The translations under genes were made by a program, and so were the position numbers. Shown piece after piece: positions 61,461 through 64,000 of a stretch of DNA of 64,000 bases. How positions within the stretch are numbered: position 1 is the stretch's first letter; each line of letters begins with the position of its first letter. Source of the stretch: Drosophila pseudoobscura. Lineage: Eukaryota > Arthropoda > Insecta > Diptera > Drosophilidae. The notes under the pieces were generated by a model. The model saw nothing but the letters and a program-made list of their open reading frames with translations. It had not been told where the DNA came from and did no database searches. Where the stretch lies: assembly GCF_009870125.1 (NCBI RefSeq), contig NC_046683.1, positions 54,575,869 through 54,639,868 of the forward strand, written 5' to 3'.

Positions 61461-61973
61461 CAGATCTTTTTCCAACTGGGTTTCGTGCTCTGCTGGTACC
61501 TGCAGATCCTGTTGCATGCCAACAGCTACGTCTGGCTGCAGGCCATCTATGTGGTGATGAATCAGGCCTTTGAGGCGCCCCTAAGCCCCAGCCAGCGCTG
61601 GATCATGATGAGGAGGCTGCTGCGAATCCAGCCTCGCCTGCGGAGGATTCAACGGAACGTGGCCGACTGCTTCAGTGTGCACGTCCTGTCGGCTATGGTC
61701 CTTGTATCCTTTAAGTTCTTTGTGAGTTTCGCCACCTCCCCGTGGGACCTTGAGGCGCCCCCGGAGGGGGCTGTGGGGCTGCGCTTCGAGGTCCTGCATC
61801 TGCGTTACTTGGCAAATCGCTGCCTGCTGATCTGCAGCCTCTTTCTGGTGATGAATGATTTCCAAAACGAGAGGAATCGCTTCCTGACGAGCCTCTGGGC
61901 TATGCCGCCGGAGACCCCGGACTGCAGGCTCCACAGAGCGCATCAAAGGACGCTGGCCGTGGTCGATCTGATG

Positions 61974-62033
61974 GTGAGATCGCCGCCTATATCTGGCCCT
62001 AAATCCTTCGATACATCTCTTGGCTCTCTCTAG
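61974..62033 (+). other. 60-nt phase-0 intron of the plus-strand receptor gene
   Basis: The donor is ATG|GTGAGA and the acceptor CTCTCTAG|ATT. It sits at the same place as the introns of genes 1 and 2, directly before the exon encoding the last helix. The only in-frame stop is the TAG of the acceptor itself. Confidence 0.75.
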
Positions 62034-62330
62034 ATTCTATCCGGAAATCGACCCAGCGATCTGCGGCCCACGAGTGCGATTCTGTGGGAAATCCGAATCG
62101 AATCGAAGGTCAAATGCGCCGCCACGATGAAATCCTTCGTCAAATATCTTCTAATGCTGCTGCCGGTGGTGTCTTTCGTGCCCCTTGTGGCCGTTTCGAA
62201 TGGCTTCGATCTCAGATGGGAGCGTTATGTCCTGCAAAACGATACCCTGGCCAAGTGGCAGGAACTGACGAAATATCCCTGAAACCGAATGCTGGAGGAA
62301 AGGATGGAAATTATGCAAGGCACGTCCGAC

Positions 62331-62350
62331 GGGGGGGGGGGGGGGGGGGG
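62331..62350. repeat. 20-bp G homopolymer
   Basis: Pure G run located 48 bp after the stop codon of the plus-strand receptor gene, inside its likely 3' UTR. Confidence 0.9.
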
Positions 62351-62363
62351 AAAGGATTGAACC

Positions 62364-62369
62364 AATAAA
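62364..62369 (+). terminator. Polyadenylation signal AATAAA of the plus-strand receptor gene
   Basis: AATAAA lies 82 nt after the terminal TGA, just beyond a 20-nt G run. Spacing is normal for a short Drosophila 3' UTR. Confidence 0.5.
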
Positions 62370-64000
62370 TCAAAAAGAAAAGAGAAAAAGGATGCCAAAG
62401 CACACGAGGAAGGGGGCGGGGGGTGGGGGAGGATGCGGCGTGGTTCGATTTATATACAAAATGTCAAACTGGAAATCTATTAAATCCCATCGATATGGCA
62501 CTTCTCTTGATGTCTGTCTCCCTCTCCCTCTCTCTCTTTCTCTCTCTCCCGTTTCTCGCTGTGCTTCCGTTAATTAGCTTCCCCAATAGAGATTTGTGCA
62601 ACGTGGCGTATGATTAACACGCGACTAATGAACGTCGCGCGATTGCCAGGTTGCAAGTGCAGCTCTGCCTCCTGCCCCTGCCCCCTGCCTCCTGCCTCCT
62701 GCCTCCCGATAGCCATTCGCCTGTGAATGATTGAATTATTGAATCCATTTGATGGACCGACGGACTACCTGGCACAAATCAATGGGATTTATTGTCCCCC
62801 ACGCCCCCCCCTCCCCCCTCCAGTCCTGCCCCAGAAGCAGACTTCAGTTCGTTGCACAATGGAATGCCACACGGCAATGGATTGCCGTGATTTCTAATTT
62901 CCATGGAATTTCCATGCAAAAGGGAAGCCGAGTGTCCAAAATATTTCTCTCCGATTAACTGCATTCGAAATATTCGGGCTCTGGGGGGTCTGGGGGAGGG
63001 GTCTGGGGCCTTGCAACATTAATGAGGCGCACGCCCCAAACAGTAGTGCCCCATTAGCAGTGCTCATTTGTCGGGGCGTCGCACACACACACACACACAC
63101 ACACACCAGAGAGCGTGTGGAAAGCCAATAGAAAAACGGAAGATTCCCAACAGAAGGGGCAATCGTGGGCCTGTGGCAGTGTTTGATACCCTCTAAGGGG
63201 GGCTCTCTCTCGCTTTGGGCTTTAAGGAAAGCCTCAGCAGACTGTAATCCATGGAATTCCTTGGTTTGCCGCCTTCCTGGTCGAAGTTTTTGTATCTGAG
63301 AAGCAAAGGATTCTAAAGAAAGGCCTATTTGGCTATAATAATTAGACGAAAGGAAGGAAAGGGTACTCTTGGGATGTGTAGAACCCTTGGAATACCTTTC
63401 AAAGATATCTTTTTCCATAGGAAATTCGAATCTCTATCCAAGCCAGCCATAGATCCATCCTTAAAGTTATGCCTCAATGGGAAGGCCCCTCCTAATTGTC
63501 CCTTCCCTGGATATCTTTGCAGATATTTCGATCGCAAGAAGCCACACAGAAATACTTTCGAAACAGAGAAGATCTTGCCCAGATCTGTACTCGATTGTCG
63601 CTACCCTTTTTGTGAGGGTAAAACACGGACTTAATTGATATGCATGTGCCTCTGTGTGTGACGAAGGGGGGCGGAGGGGGTTTGCTGTAAATGCAATTTC
63701 CTTGTTGCCACTAAGCGCTCCTTCTGTTGGTGCCACTGTCACTGCCACTGCCACACTCTCGCACTGCATTCTCTAATGAGTTTGAAATAATACCAATGTT
63801 CAGGGCACATCCATCCAGCACAGACACAGACACACACATAGATCCCTCCCTTAGCCATTGACACCCCATAAAAAGGCGGCAATCCTCCATCGGCCTCGCC
63901 CCCGCCTCCGTCCCCACCCGATAATCATTTGATATGCGGCTCAATAAATTCTCTAAAATAGAAGCAAACCCCAAAAAAGAAGCGACAACAGATAATAGGA
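62370..64000. other. Gene-free right end
   Basis: Contains CT runs near 62525-62550, CCTGCC repeats near 62670-62705 and the AC microsatellite. No gene is supported. Confidence 0.5.
63083..63106. repeat. AC dinucleotide microsatellite
   Basis: An uninterrupted AC run of about 24 bp. Confidence 0.9.

Larger units (their letters stand above)
60969..62282 (+). pseudogene. Gr/Grl-family receptor gene with one in-frame TGA (nonsense or readthrough)
   Basis: The ATG at 60969 sits in an excellent Drosophila context (GCAACATG). Exon 1 runs to 61973 (335 codons), followed by a 60-nt phase-0 GT-AG intron (61974-62033) and exon 2, 62034-62282, encoding 82 residues and TGA. The N-terminus is a Ser/Pro/Gln-rich tail (residues 3-16), then hydrophobic segments typical of insect gustatory receptors, including one at about 139-155. 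Codon 164 (61458-61460) is TGA followed by C. The same frame stays open through the remaining 171 codons of exon 1 and all of exon 2. The closest paralogue here (gene 2) aligns without gaps across the stop, where it has Tyr150. Exon 1 ends in D-L-M at the family's conserved phase-0 intron; helix 7 lacks TYhhhhhQF. Terminated at the TGA the product would be 163 residues. It may be a recent null allele, an assembly error, or a gene expressed by UGA-C readthrough. Confidence 0.8.

Noticed and set aside
61400..61465. A cryptic intron removing the in-frame TGA (CCCTGACAG looks like a 3' splice site)
   Set aside because: The only upstream donors are weak GTGGCC sites that would give very short introns and delete part of helix 3, and the paralogue has no intron here.

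Overview
The window looks like Drosophila nuclear DNA, most probably from the obscura group; the species is an inference. The supported genes have very short introns (54 to 60 nt), Drosophila-type start contexts (CAAAATG, GCAACATG) and AATAAA signals. The rest is dominated by simple repeats (CT/AG, AC, long C or G runs), GAGAG/CTCTC stretches and TATCGATA sites. I saw no bacterial features, tRNA, rRNA or CRISPR array, and no intact transposable element.

Layout. Positions 1 to about 24,800 are gene-poor, with microsatellites, G/C-rich minisatellites and an AT-rich AGTATTTT-type array (8.24-8.57 kb). At 25.5-28.7 kb lie two small, divergently transcribed genes encoding related proteins of no family I recognise. 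Each has a tandem-repeat array just beyond its 3' end. From 29 to 48 kb there is no convincing coding sequence but several tandem arrays: about 145-150 bp x3 at 30.2 kb, about 250 bp x4 (each unit made of two half-units) at 34-35 kb, and about 132 bp x3 at 40.2 kb. At 48.2-50.3 kb is a promoter/5'-UTR-like zone with consensus splice donors, including a tandemly duplicated candidate first exon. It may be the 5' end of a large gene whose coding exons lie outside the window.

The main coding content is a cluster of three divergent seven-helix proteins of the insect gustatory receptor / gustatory-receptor-like (Gr/Grl) superfamily. Two are head-to-tail on the minus strand (51,615-52,994 and 53,086-54,426, 91 nt apart). 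One is on the plus strand (60,969-62,282). All three share a phase-0 intron directly before the exon encoding the last helix, and exon 1 ends in Met in each. None has the classical TYhhhhhQF motif in helix 7. The plus-strand gene has a single in-frame TGA at codon 164 but is otherwise open, so it is either a young nonsense pseudogene or a stop-codon readthrough gene. Between the divergent receptors is a tandem array whose units each carry CGATA, followed by a perfect TATCGATA, a possible boundary element.
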